57,205 nt of DNA from positions 1-57,205 of the forward strand of contig JAGCNO010000134.1 of the NCBI GenBank assembly GCA_017645905.1, given 5' to 3'. The first letter of the stretch is position 1. The number at the start of each line of letters is the position of its first letter. The notes beneath the pieces are model-generated. The model saw only the letters and a list, made by a program, of their open reading frames with translations, ran no database searches and was not told the origin of the DNA. The stretch is from Prevotella sp. (lineage in GTDB: Bacteria; Bacteroidota; Bacteroidia; Bacteroidales; Bacteroidaceae). Positions 15,592 to 23,529 of the stretch are shown one piece after another. The position numbers were made by a program, and so were the translations under genes.

Positions 15592-17790
15592 ATGTCTATC
15601 AAAAAAACAACCCTTACCCTGTTCACACTCCTGGCCATCGCCACAGAGAGCATGGCTCAGGTAGCAATCAACGAGGAGAACTTCCCCGATGCAAACTTCC
15701 GTAACTTTCTGTTGAAAGAACCGTTCGGTTCTGACGGTGTACTGACATCTGATGAAATAGCCAACCAATTCTATATCGTAGTTTACGATGAAGGCATCAC
15801 CAACCTGAAAGGTATCGAACACTTCACGGCACTGCTGGGGATAGACTGTTCACACAACCAGCTGACGGCGCTTGATGTGTCGAAGAACACGCAACTAAAG
15901 GAACTGTACTGCGAAGGCAACCAAATCAGGGGTGCACAAATGGATGCTCTCATCGCCAGTCTGCCCAACAAAAAAGGCAAAGCACTTGAATTTGGTGTCA
16001 GAGACGAAGGAATGCCTATTGCCGACGACAACGACATCACCATGGCGCAGGTAGCGGCAGCCAAGGCAAAAGGCTGGATACCACAGGCTTGGGACGTCGA
16101 AGAAGAATGGTATTACAACTATGCCGGCAGCGATGCAACATCAATGGGCGTCGTCATCAACTCCGCCAATTTCCCCGACTTCTATTTCCGCCGGTTCCTG
16201 TTCTACGAAGATTTCGGAGAGGACGGTGTGCTGACACCGGAAGAGATAGCCAACACCACAGAGTTGTTTATAGTCGTTGAGTTTATCAGTGACCTGACGG
16301 GTATTGAGCATTTTACGGCACTCAAGTCACTTAACGTCAGTCAAAACGGCATTAAGACTTTAGACCTGTCGAAGAATACGGCTTTGGAGGAGGTGGACTG
16401 CTCTGACAACAGCATGGAGGAGCTCATCCTTCCCGTCAGCGGCTATCTCACCCACTTAAACTGCAGCGAAAACAAACTGACGACAGTGACCGTTCCTGCT
16501 CAGTTGAAGTTGGAATCGCTCACCTGTTCCGACAATGAAGCATTAACCTCCCTTGACCTGTCCACATGTACCTCCCTGAAACATCTTAGCTGCTCAAACA
16601 CCAATATTACGTCAATCGACCTTTCGGCATGTAAGGCACTGGAAAGGCTCGGATGCTCCAACACAAAGCTGACAACGCTCTCGCTCGAAAATAATACGGC
16701 ACTCACCGATTTGTACTGTAACGACATAGGGCTCACATCGCTCGATTTGTCGAAGAGCGCCGCATTGAAAGATTTAAGATGCTCAGGCAACAAGCTGACA
16801 ACCCTCAACCTTTCCCCATGTGTCGCACTGAGACGGCTCGAATGTGAGAACAACCAGCTGACAACCCTCGACCTTACCAACAACAAGCAATTATACATTA
16901 TTTATTGCGGACTCAATCAGATCAAGGGCGAGCAGATGGATGCCCTCCTTGCCAGCTTGAGAGACGCCGGAGATATCTATGTGATGTACCTTGACAACCC
17001 CGAAGAAGGCAACGACATCACGAAGGAGCAGATAGCCTTCGCTGAGGACAAAGAGTGGACCGTATATGCCTACACCGAAGCCAACGGATGGATGGAGTAT
17101 CAGGGAGAGACAGGATTGCCCATCGACCAAGAGCATTTCCCTGACCGCTACTTCAGAAACATCTTGAAATCATGGTACTTTGGAATAGACGGCTTCCTGA
17201 CTGATACGGAAATAGCCGAACTGACCTCTTTCGGCGTCCACTACAACAGCAATATCCAGTCACTCAAAGGCATTGAATACTTTACTGAACTCGAAACGCT
17301 TGAATGTTACTATCTCGACCAGCTGACCCAGCTTGATTTGACTGCCAACACCAAACTGCAAGAACTCGACTGCAGCAATGACGGCCTCACCTCTCTCATC
17401 GTCTCCAACGCCGCCACCAACTTTACTCTGATTTCGTGTTATAACAACCAAATCAAGGGAGCACAGATGACGGCACTCGTCGAGAGCCTGCCTACCGTTG
17501 AAAACGGAGAACTCCAGGTCATCAACTTCTACTACGCCGGAGAAGAAGGCAACGACATCGACACCAACCAGGTGGCTATAGCCAACGCCAAAGGCTGGGC
17601 AGTCCTCGCAGCCACCAGTACAGGCTGGGAGGAATATGCAGGCAGCGAGACCACGGCCATCACGTCGGTAACAAGTGCTGAGCCACAAAAGGCTGACAAC
17701 TATTATACCATAGACGGAAGACACATCAAAGGAAAGCCGACACAGCGCGGACTGTATATCAATAACGGGAAAAAAGTTATCATCAAGTAG
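15592..17790 (+). CDS. Secreted leucine-rich-repeat protein
   Basis: 732 residues with signal peptide (TLFTLLAIATESMAQ). A module opening INEENFPDANFRNFLL followed by GVLTSDEIAN recurs three times (near residues 24, 185 and 508), each followed by LRRs of the form LxxLxCSxNxLTxLDLSxNTxL. The LRRs are of the Bacteroidales type with cysteine at a fixed position. The C-terminus TIDGRHIKGKPTQRGLYINNGKKVIIK-type tail resembles that of the upstream gene, so both are probably exported by the same route. LRR surface proteins usually bind proteins or glycans; the ligand is unknown. Confidence 0.85.
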   Translation: MSIKKTTLTLFTLLAIATESMAQVAINEENFPDANFRNFLLKEPFGSDGVLTSDEIANQFYIVVYDEGITNLKGIEHFTALLGIDCSHNQLTALDVSKNTQLKELYCEGNQIRGAQMDALIASLPNKKGKALEFGVRDEGMPIADDNDITMAQVAAAKAKGWIPQAWDVEEEWYYNYAGSDATSMGVVINSANFPDFYFRRFLFYEDFGEDGVLTPEEIANTTELFIVVEFISDLTGIEHFTALKSLNVSQNGIKTLDLSKNTALEEVDCSDNSMEELILPVSGYLTHLNCSENKLTTVTVPAQLKLESLTCSDNEALTSLDLSTCTSLKHLSCSNTNITSIDLSACKALERLGCSNTKLTTLSLENNTALTDLYCNDIGLTSLDLSKSAALKDLRCSGNKLTTLNLSPCVALRRLECENNQLTTLDLTNNKQLYIIYCGLNQIKGEQMDALLASLRDAGDIYVMYLDNPEEGNDITKEQIAFAEDKEWTVYAYTEANGWMEYQGETGLPIDQEHFPDRYFRNILKSWYFGIDGFLTDTEIAELTSFGVHYNSNIQSLKGIEYFTELETLECYYLDQLTQLDLTANTKLQELDCSNDGLTSLIVSNAATNFTLISCYNNQIKGAQMTALVESLPTVENGELQVINFYYAGEEGNDIDTNQVAIANAKGWAVLAATSTGWEEYAGSETTAITSVTSAEPQKADNYYTIDGRHIKGKPTQRGLYINNGKKVIIK

Positions 17791-17812
17791 GGGCAGACCC
17801 CTGTGTCTGCCC
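17791..17812. terminator. Hairpin after the LRR gene
   Basis: GGGCAGAC and GTCTGCCC pair over a 6-base loop directly after the stop codon. There is no T-run, so it may be a dispersed palindrome or an mRNA 3' stabiliser rather than an intrinsic terminator. Confidence 0.5.
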
Positions 17813-17947
17813 GCCGTCACCAACGTCACCTATCTGGGATGTACTGTTCAAAAACGTGATGACTGGCTGATATTCAGTTTCCTAAAAAAGTGATGGTTGT
17901 TTAGAAAAAAGATGCCAAAACATAATCTTATGTCGTAAAAAAACTAG

Positions 17948-17955
17948 TAACTTTG
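17948..17955 (+). promoter_or_regulatory. Orphan -7 element and 12-codon reading frame
   Basis: TAACTTTG within AGTAACTTTGCC is a full Bacteroidetes promoter match. The only start downstream on this strand within 100 bases with plausible spacing is at 18015 (MKTVTKSVTQKS, then stop at 18053). No gene follows on this strand until 18906. The 17813..18075 stretch otherwise shows nothing recognisable and may hold a small RNA or the remains of a deleted gene. Confidence 0.45.
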
Positions 17956-18075
17956 CCCCGATTCCATAAGAATCAAAGTGATAGTTGAAATTATTTAATG
18001 TTTAACCCAACAGGATGAAAACCGTCACGAAATCCGTCACTCAAAAGAGTTGAATAGAACAAGAACAGAGTTTAG

Positions 18076-18717
18076 TCAATACTTGTATCCGTGTTCCTTG
18101 CAATAGTCTATTGCTGGCTGGTAGCCTTGAAATGTGGCCTTGTGAATCCACTTCAAGCCTTTCCTCTCATCCTGGGGTATACCTGTTCCAGTCATCAGGA
18201 ACCAGCCGGTAGCAAACTGTGCCTGGGCATCACCTCCATTAGCAGCCAGCTCGTACCAGAAAGCACATTCCTCTAAGTTCTTCTCAACGCCGTCACCGTT
18301 CCAATAGGCTGCTCCACAATTCTTCTGCGATTGGATATGGCCTTGAAATGCCGCCTCGCGATACCAGAGGAATGCTTTTTCATGGCTCATTTCAACACCA
18401 TGCCCCAGATAATAGGCATTGGCCACGTTCACCTGTGACTGCATATCTCCCTTATCGGCTGCTCTTAGATACCAGAAAAAGGCTTTTTCAGCGTCTTGTT
18501 CCACGCCGTCACCCTTGAAATAGCACTCACCAACATTGTAACATCCATAGACATCATAGGCCAAGGCTGCTTTCATATACCACTCAAAGGCCATTTCATG
18601 ATTCTCTTTCACCCCATAACCACGATGATAGCATACTCCAAGGTTATTCATGGCCTTGGCGTCGCCCTCGTATGCAGCCTTACGGTACGAATCAGCCTTG
18701 TCTCTTTCCTTTGGCAT
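18076..18717 (-). CDS. Sel1-like repeat protein
   Basis: Start set at 18717 (MPKERDKADSYRKAAYEGD) because a -7 element lies five bases upstream. The 213 residues consist of six Sel1/TPR-like repeats of about 36 residues (AMNNLGVCYHRGYGVKENH, EKAFFWYLRAADKGDMQSQ and so on), forming an alpha-solenoid. No signal peptide is present with this start, so it is probably cytoplasmic and a protein-protein adaptor. Convergent with the LRR gene and divergent from the DUF2271 gene. Confidence 0.85.
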   Translation of the reverse strand: MPKERDKADSYRKAAYEGDAKAMNNLGVCYHRGYGVKENHEMAFEWYMKAALAYDVYGCYNVGECYFKGDGVEQDAEKAFFWYLRAADKGDMQSQVNVANAYYLGHGVEMSHEKAFLWYREAAFQGHIQSQKNCGAAYWNGDGVEKNLEECAFWYELAANGGDAQAQFATGWFLMTGTGIPQDERKGLKWIHKATFQGYQPAIDYCKEHGYKY

Positions 18718-18722
18718 AGTTA

Positions 18723-18730
18723 CAAAGTAA
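18723..18730 (-). promoter_or_regulatory. -7 element of the Sel1 gene
   Basis: TTACTTTG on the minus strand, five bases before the ATG at 18717; consistent with a nearly leaderless transcript. Confidence 0.55.
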
Positions 18731-18816
18731 TAAAACAATCGGACAAAAACAGTGCAAACCGAGGGCAAAAAACTTGTTTTATGCCGAGGTGCAGCCTGTT
18801 TTAGCAAATTTTATTT

Positions 18817-18896
18817 GCAAAGATAGTGATAATTTCGGAATTATCGCTAAATTTGCACCGAGAATTAGCATTGTTTATCAAGTAACCCAACAAAAA
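18817..18896 (+). repeat. 80-bp promoter repeat, copy 2
   Basis: Near-identical to 4541..4620 and placed the same way, ending nine bases before the ATG at 18906. Includes the palindrome at 18828..18845 and TAAATTTG at 18848..18855. Confidence 0.85.
18828..18845. promoter_or_regulatory. Palindromic operator GATAATT-N4-AATTATC, copy 2
   Basis: Same arms as copy 1; only the centre differs (TCGG versus ACGG). Arms are conserved while flanking bases vary, which supports a protein-binding role. Confidence 0.7.
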
Positions 18897-18905
18897 ACTA
18901 CAATT

Positions 18906-19502
18906 ATGAGACAGAAAAAGTATTTCTCCCTGATTCTTGCTGCCATGCTGCTGTCAATGTTAGCAGTGGCCCAGAGTTCCAAGAAGGCCTCTAAGGCCAA
19001 CACCCTTGAAGTGTCGTTTAACTATCAGCGTCAGGCAGGCCCTGGCTCCAATCAGTATGCCGTGTGGATAGAGAACGAGAAGGGCGAATTTGTAAAGACC
19101 CTCTTCGTCACCTCGTACACGACGAAAGGCCGTGCCCGTGGCGTCGAGCAGCCTAAGCGTGGCTACATCGTGCGTCCGGCCTGTGTGCCAGTATGGGTAA
19201 AGACTTCTAAGGCTGAGGAAAAGACCGACCAGCAATTGGATGCCGTTACGGGTGCCACTCCTCAGAGCAGCGGCACTCAGACCTTTACGTGGGACTTCAC
19301 CGACGAACAGGGAAAAGCTGTTCCTCAGGGAACCTACAAGGTAAAGGTCGAAGCGACGCTGATCTTCGACAGCGACATCATCTACACAGGAATCTTCTCC
19401 ACTAAGGACAAGCCTGGCGATATTACCCTCACTTCAGAGCTGACCAAGCCTGACGAGCAGCACAAGGATATGGTGACGGATGTTAAAGCTATACTGAAAT
19501 GA
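18906..19502 (+). CDS. DUF2271-type secreted protein
   Basis: From the ATG at 18906 the protein has 198 residues: signal peptide (YFSLILAAMLLSMLAVAQ), then a beta-rich domain with NQYAVWIENEKGEFVKTLFV, a WVKTSKAEEKTDQQLDAVTGATP segment and TFTWDFTDEQGKAVPQGTY. This is the DUF2271 pattern, usually found next to PepSY or FMN-binding membrane redox proteins. It is probably periplasmic. Its stop overlaps the start of the next gene (ATGA). It is driven by the second copy of the palindromic promoter. Confidence 0.8.
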   Translation: MRQKKYFSLILAAMLLSMLAVAQSSKKASKANTLEVSFNYQRQAGPGSNQYAVWIENEKGEFVKTLFVTSYTTKGRARGVEQPKRGYIVRPACVPVWVKTSKAEEKTDQQLDAVTGATPQSSGTQTFTWDFTDEQGKAVPQGTYKVKVEATLIFDSDIIYTGIFSTKDKPGDITLTSELTKPDEQHKDMVTDVKAILK

Positions 19503-19900
19503 ATATGGGGACATTCAAGAATAAGGTAGCCGTTGTGACGGGAAGTGCACCAGCTGCCATCGGACCTTATAGCCAGGCCATTCAAGTGGGACATTTCGTC
19601 TATACATCTGGTCAGATTCCTATTGACCCTGCTACTGGAGTATTCGTCGAGGGAGGCATCAAGGAACAGACCCGGCAATCTCTGACAAACGTGAAAGCCA
19701 TTCTGGAAGAGATTGGACTGACCATGAACAATGTGGTGAAGACAACTGTGTTCATGGCTGACATGAATGATTTCGCTGATATGAACAGCATCTATGCAGA
19801 GTTCTTTACAGCGCCATATCCCGCCCGTTCTGCCGTAGCTGTCAAGACCTTGCCGAAAGGTGCATTAGTAGAAATTGAAGCCGTAGCTGAAATAGGATAA
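19499..19900 (+). CDS. ridA: RidA-family protein whose N-terminus derives from an SDR gene
   Basis: Residues from about 17 onward are a complete RidA/YjgF fold: APAAIGPYSQAIQVGHFVYT, SGQIPIDPATGVF, VKAILEEIGLTMNNVVK, YPARSAVAVKTLPKGALVEIE, which includes the arginine (ARSAV) and glutamate used to deaminate enamines. The first 15 residues, MNMGTFKNKVAVVTG, are not RidA-like but match the SDR start at 4629 (MDTFKDKVAVVTG). The gene therefore looks like a deletion fusion of an SDR start to ridA. The fold may still be functional because only the first strand region is changed. Confidence 0.82.
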   Translation: MNMGTFKNKVAVVTGSAPAAIGPYSQAIQVGHFVYTSGQIPIDPATGVFVEGGIKEQTRQSLTNVKAILEEIGLTMNNVVKTTVFMADMNDFADMNSIYAEFFTAPYPARSAVAVKTLPKGALVEIEAVAEIG

Positions 19901-19933
19901 CAATATTTTAACTACACTACGGAAATAACAAGA

Positions 19934-20365
19934 ATGAAGAAGAAAACGGTGAAGACCAGGTCGCTTGTCACATGCTTACTGGCCGTCTTAGGGTTGACAT
20001 CTGCATGCGGTCAGGGCAATTACGAGAATGTTGATGTGGAAGGGTTCGCAACATTGATTGCAGACTCCAGTGTTGTCATCCTTGACGTTAGAACTGCCGA
20101 CGAATTCAAGGATGGTCATATTCAAGGTGCTATCCTGATTGACCAGAACCAGAGCGATTTCGTGGAGAAAGCGAAAGCTTCTCTCCCCATCGGCCAAAAG
20201 ATTGCTCTTTATTGCCGGAGTGGTCGCCGCTCAGCCAATGCTGCCGGGAAACTGGCAGATGCTGGCTACAAATGTGTGAATCTAAAAGGTGGCATCATTG
20301 CTTGGAAAGAAGCAATGATGCCAGTTACTTCAGATTCGCGAGGCAATGGACAAGGCCGCGATTGA
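19934..20365 (+). CDS. Rhodanese-domain lipoprotein
   Basis: 143 residues: lipoprotein signal (LLAVLGLTSAC), then a single rhodanese domain with VVILDVRTADEFKDGHIQGA and the active loop YCRSGRRSANAA, whose Cys carries the persulfide. GGIIAWKEA is the usual C-terminal helix. It is expected to be anchored to the outer or inner membrane facing the periplasm. The last ten residues (SDSRGNGQGRD) look unrelated to the family and may result from a changed 3' end. It lies 33 bases after ridA and may be in the same operon. Confidence 0.85.
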   Translation: MKKKTVKTRSLVTCLLAVLGLTSACGQGNYENVDVEGFATLIADSSVVILDVRTADEFKDGHIQGAILIDQNQSDFVEKAKASLPIGQKIALYCRSGRRSANAAGKLADAGYKCVNLKGGIIAWKEAMMPVTSDSRGNGQGRD

Positions 20366-20460
20366 GTGGAACCGAGCTTGCTTGGATTCTGCCGAGCATG
20401 AGCAGAGTCCGGGCATAGCTCAATAGACAATAATCGGTCATTAAAATGGACTCTGAGTAT

Positions 20461-20576
20461 GAACGGCTTTCTCTGATAGAAAGAACGGCTTTTTCTGGTA
20501 GAAAGAACGGCTTTTTCTGGTAGAAAGAACGGCTTTTTCTGGTAGAAAGAACGGCTTTTTCTGATAGAGAGAACGG
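20461..20576 (+). repeat. 22-bp-period repeat array 1
   Basis: Five complete 22-bp units plus one partial, with GAACGGCTT starting at 20461, 20483, 20505, 20527 and 20549 and a degenerate GAACGGTT at 20571. The core is GAAAGAACGGCTTTTTC with a 5-bp spacer (mostly TGGTA). It lies between the convergent rhodanese and MBL genes. The rest of 20366..20622 shows nothing coding. Confidence 0.95.
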
Positions 20577-20622
20577 TTCAAAGTCTCAATGATCAATTTG
20601 GGATAAAAAAGGGCTCAGCGGA

Positions 20623-21471
20623 TTATTTGCATATTAAGTTCGACCCACATGAGAAGGGTTGAATCTTATTACCCATTATTCCTTTTAGGATTGCAAAGAC
20701 TTTGTCACCCGTACAATGACTGGTGTAAAACTGCGTCAGGGGGTAATCCTCTTTGAGCCTTTGAGCCAAAGCTGCAAGTTCTTCCTCCGTTTCATGGTCA
20801 TCAAGCAGATGGAAGCCACCGACAACAGCTTTAACTGGCCAAGGACTGGCGGCAAGGATATTCTCTAAGCCGCTATGGGCGCAGCCAGTAAAAAGCAGGC
20901 CATCGGTATAAAGTGCCAATTCGTGACTGAAGTCATCATTTACATATTTGCCTTCATCATCTTGCACAAACAGATGCCGGTTTCCTTGTGGAATCTGATG
21001 TATCTGAGGTATGTGCGCTATGATGTGTATGCCATCACAGACCTCACAGGTTTGGTCAATAAGTAGGAATCTGTCTTGAAAATCCTCCGGCCATTGTGTT
21101 GAGATATTATGCAGGTATTGAGTTGAGAGTTTAGAGTTTAGAGTTGAGAGATCCGTCCTTTGCAGGTATCGCCGCTTAGAGTAGAATTTTCCACTGACAG
21201 CATCAGGCGAGACGATGACTTTAGCTTTGTCATTGATGCACATAAAGTGTCTTAATCCTCCTGCATGGTCGTTGTGTCCGTGAGAAATGAACACATAGTC
21301 CACCATGCTTAGGTTAATGCCTGTCTTTTCTGCATTACGGATAAAGACATCGCTGGCTCCTGTGTCAAGCAGGATTCTGCGTCTCTCCGTCTCCAACAGA
21401 ATGGACAGGCCATGCTCCGTCTGGAGCTGGCTGTCACAGCTCCGATTGTCTGATATCACTGTCCACTTCAT
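20623..21471 (-). CDS. MBL-fold metallo-hydrolase
   Basis: Start at 21471 (MKWTVISDNRSCDS) lies five bases after a -7 element. About 282 residues with the metal site FISHGHNDHAGGL, GLLFTGCAHSGLENIL and VVGGFHLLD with later metal-binding His, the pattern of the dihydropteroate-like/RFA-P-synthase-related MBL subgroup. It is cytoplasmic by lack of a signal. A heptamer block inserts LSTLNSKLSTQ near residue 110, after KFYSKRRYLQR. Confidence 0.85.
   Translation of the reverse strand: MKWTVISDNRSCDSQLQTEHGLSILLETERRRILLDTGASDVFIRNAEKTGINLSMVDYVFISHGHNDHAGGLRHFMCINDKAKVIVSPDAVSGKFYSKRRYLQRTDLSTLNSKLSTQYLHNISTQWPEDFQDRFLLIDQTCEVCDGIHIIAHIPQIHQIPQGNRHLFVQDDEGKYVNDDFSHELALYTDGLLFTGCAHSGLENILAASPWPVKAVVGGFHLLDDHETEEELAALAQRLKEDYPLTQFYTSHCTGDKVFAILKGIMGNKIQPFSCGSNLICK
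21120..21147. repeat. Four-unit heptamer block inside the MBL gene
   Basis: GAGTTGA, GAGTTTA, GAGTTTA, GAGTTGA: four 7-bp units read on the plus strand; on the coding strand they give the LSTLNSKLST peptide. Confidence 0.9.
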
Positions 21472-21476
21472 ATTCG

Positions 21477-21484
21477 CAAATTTA
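21477..21484 (-). promoter_or_regulatory. -7 element of the MBL gene
   Basis: TAAATTTG on the minus strand, five bases before the ATG at 21471. Confidence 0.6.
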
Positions 21485-21546
21485 CAATAGTCGTTGCAAT
21501 TTGCAGACAAAGGTACGAGATATTTACGACTCAGGGGGTATGGGAA

Positions 21547-22173
21547 CTATTTTGTAAGCTCAAAGCCTACACGGGCACCGTTGGCACTCTTAGCGAGCTT
21601 GCTAACTGCCTGAACTGCAGCAGCGTTGCTGACCTTACCTTCTTTCTGAAGGAGGTTGGCCATCTGTGTGGAGTCAAACATCAGACCCATTCCCTTCTCG
21701 GTCTTTGTAACGTTGCCCTTTAGGGTCTCGGTAGCTGTCTTGAGTGCGATTTCACCGTTCTGGGGGTTATAGGTATAGGTTCCGCTAAATGGGATGCCGT
21801 TCACCTTAGCCGAGAACTTGTTACCAGCAAGGAACGAGAAAGATGTGTTGTTACGATTGATGCCGATGTTGCTGTAGTTGCTTGCCAGCGACGAGGACAT
21901 GTTGGCAATCGTGGCAGTACCTCCGGCCTTTGTCAGAGTCTGCTGGGTAGTAAAGGCAGCACTTGGAGCATTGTAGTTCCAGCTACCAAGAAGGCCCGAC
22001 TGATCAAATGTCATTCCACCTAACAACACTTGACCCAATACGGTGCCAAGCACACTACCCCACACATCGTTAGAAGAATTGGTGGTTGAACCAGTAGTTC
22101 CAAATCCCGGTGTCAAACAGCTCGACAGCAACAGTGTCATGGCTGCAAGAATTGTCAAAAATGTTTTTTTCAT
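21547..22173 (-). CDS. DUF4923-family lipoprotein
   Basis: 208 residues with lipoprotein signal (LAAMTLLLSSC). The mature part has WGSVLGTVLGQVL, LLGSWNYNAPSAAF, FLAGNKFSAKVNGIPFSGTY and TYNPQNGEIAL, the DUF4923 pattern of Prevotella-type lipoproteins. It likely forms a small beta-barrel or calycin-like fold on the outer membrane. Function is unknown. Monocistronic, with its own promoter at 22212..22219. Confidence 0.82.
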   Translation of the reverse strand: MKKTFLTILAAMTLLLSSCLTPGFGTTGSTTNSSNDVWGSVLGTVLGQVLLGGMTFDQSGLLGSWNYNAPSAAFTTQQTLTKAGGTATIANMSSSLASNYSNIGINRNNTSFSFLAGNKFSAKVNGIPFSGTYTYNPQNGEIALKTATETLKGNVTKTEKGMGLMFDSTQMANLLQKEGKVSNAAAVQAVSKLAKSANGARVGFELTK

Positions 22174-22211
22174 AAAGCTATAGATATTAATTGGTTAATA
22201 ATAATTCGGGG

Positions 22212-22219
22212 CAAAGTTA
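22212..22219 (-). promoter_or_regulatory. -7 element of the DUF4923 gene
   Basis: TAACTTTG on the minus strand, 38 bases before the start codon, giving a normal AT-rich leader. Confidence 0.65.
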
Positions 22220-22293
22220 TAAAAAATTACGAAACCTCCAAATTATTTTTCAATTAATCTTAGTGCTTTCGGCTAATTTTTGGGAAAACAAAG

Positions 22294-23526
22294 TCAGATC
22301 CGTCCTTTGAAGGTATATCCGATGCCTTCGACGGCAGCGCGGATGGCCTCTTCTGCGGCGGGGCCTTTAACGGTGAGGGTGTTGGCAGAGGCGCTGGCCT
22401 TGGCGGACGTTACGCCGGGGACTTCCTCAACGGCACGGACTACGGCGGCCTCGCAATGGCTGCAATGCATGTCCTCGACCCTGTAAACAATGACATCGGG
22501 GTCTAACGTCTTTTTGGTGGTAAAATTGCTGAATAGTTTCATCATAAGAGCATATAATATTAATAATGTTAATACTGTGGCGCAAACGAGTTTAAACGGG
22601 CTGGGCAGAGTGGATGCACTCATGCAGCAGTCATCATTAGGAGTGAGGAGTAAGGAGTGAGGAGTGAGGAGTCCAGTGGCATTGAGCAGTAGGCCAAACA
22701 GTATGGAGAAGCCCACGATGGTCATCAGATAAAGCGAAGTGAAACGTTGGCCCATAGACTTATGGACTACCAAGATGGAGGCCAGGTTGACGGCTGGACC
22801 CGCCATGAGCATGACCAGCGCGGCTCCAGGCGAGAGCCCCTTCATCATCAGTGCTGCCGCTACGGGTATGCTGCCCGTTGAACAGATGTACATCGGTATG
22901 GCAATGAGCAGGATGACGAGCATCTGGAGCAACGGCTGGCTGCCGAAGGTAAGGAAGAATTCGTCGGGCACGACGACCTGAATCAGCGCCGCCACGACGA
23001 GGCCAATGACCAGCCGCAGGCCGATGTCGCGAATCATGTCGTAATAAGCATATTTCAGCACCCGCCAGATTCTGTTGCCCGTCTCCAACTGGCATGAGGA
23101 GGTGGTCTCGGCCACCTTGTCGTCCTCTCGGACTAGACGGTTTACCAGCAGTCCGCCGCAGACGCCTGTGATGAGTGCTGCCACAGGGCGGATGATGGCA
23201 AAGCCCAGTCCCATGAGGGAATAAGTTGCCAAGATGGAGTCGATGCCCGTCTGCGGCGTGGCGATGAGGAACGATGCGATGGCACCCTTCGAGGCCTTCT
23301 CGTTCCTGAGACCGATGGCCGTAGGGATGACTCCGCATGAGCAGAGCGGCAAGGGTACACCCAGCAGGGCCGCCCATAGTACGGACAGTCTGTTGTTTCG
23401 AGAAAGATAATTGGCGTAGAACCTTTGCGGAACAAAAACATGCAGCACCCCCGCGATGAAGAATCCCAACAGCAGATAGGGAGCCATCTCGCAGACGACG
23501 TTCAGAAGCGATGTAAAGAAGGTCAT
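22294..23526 (-). CDS. SO_0444-type metal efflux permease with C-terminal HMA domain
   Basis: 410 residues. The membrane part has about eight helices with PLPLCSCGVIPTAIGL (C62, C64), ASFLIATPQTGIDS and MLMAGPAVNLASI, typical of the YraQ/SO_0444 permeases proposed to export Cu or Zn. The last ~65 residues are a heavy-metal-associated domain with MHCSHC. A heptamer block puts TGLLTPHSLLLTPN before a CCMS segment. It ends four bases after the cysE start region on the same strand, so it follows cysE in transcription. Confidence 0.87.
   Translation of the reverse strand: MTFFTSLLNVVCEMAPYLLLGFFIAGVLHVFVPQRFYANYLSRNNRLSVLWAALLGVPLPLCSCGVIPTAIGLRNEKASKGAIASFLIATPQTGIDSILATYSLMGLGFAIIRPVAALITGVCGGLLVNRLVREDDKVAETTSSCQLETGNRIWRVLKYAYYDMIRDIGLRLVIGLVVAALIQVVVPDEFFLTFGSQPLLQMLVILLIAIPMYICSTGSIPVAAALMMKGLSPGAALVMLMAGPAVNLASILVVHKSMGQRFTSLYLMTIVGFSILFGLLLNATGLLTPHSLLLTPNDDCCMSASTLPSPFKLVCATVLTLLILYALMMKLFSNFTTKKTLDPDVIVYRVEDMHCSHCEAAVVRAVEEVPGVTSAKASASANTLTVKGPAAEEAIRAAVEGIGYTFKGRI
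22640..22667. repeat. Four-unit heptamer block inside the permease gene
   Basis: GGAGTGA, GGAGTAA, GGAGTGA, GGAGTGA; encodes LTPHSLLLTP on the coding strand between the last membrane helices. Confidence 0.9.
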
Positions 23527-23529
23527 ATA

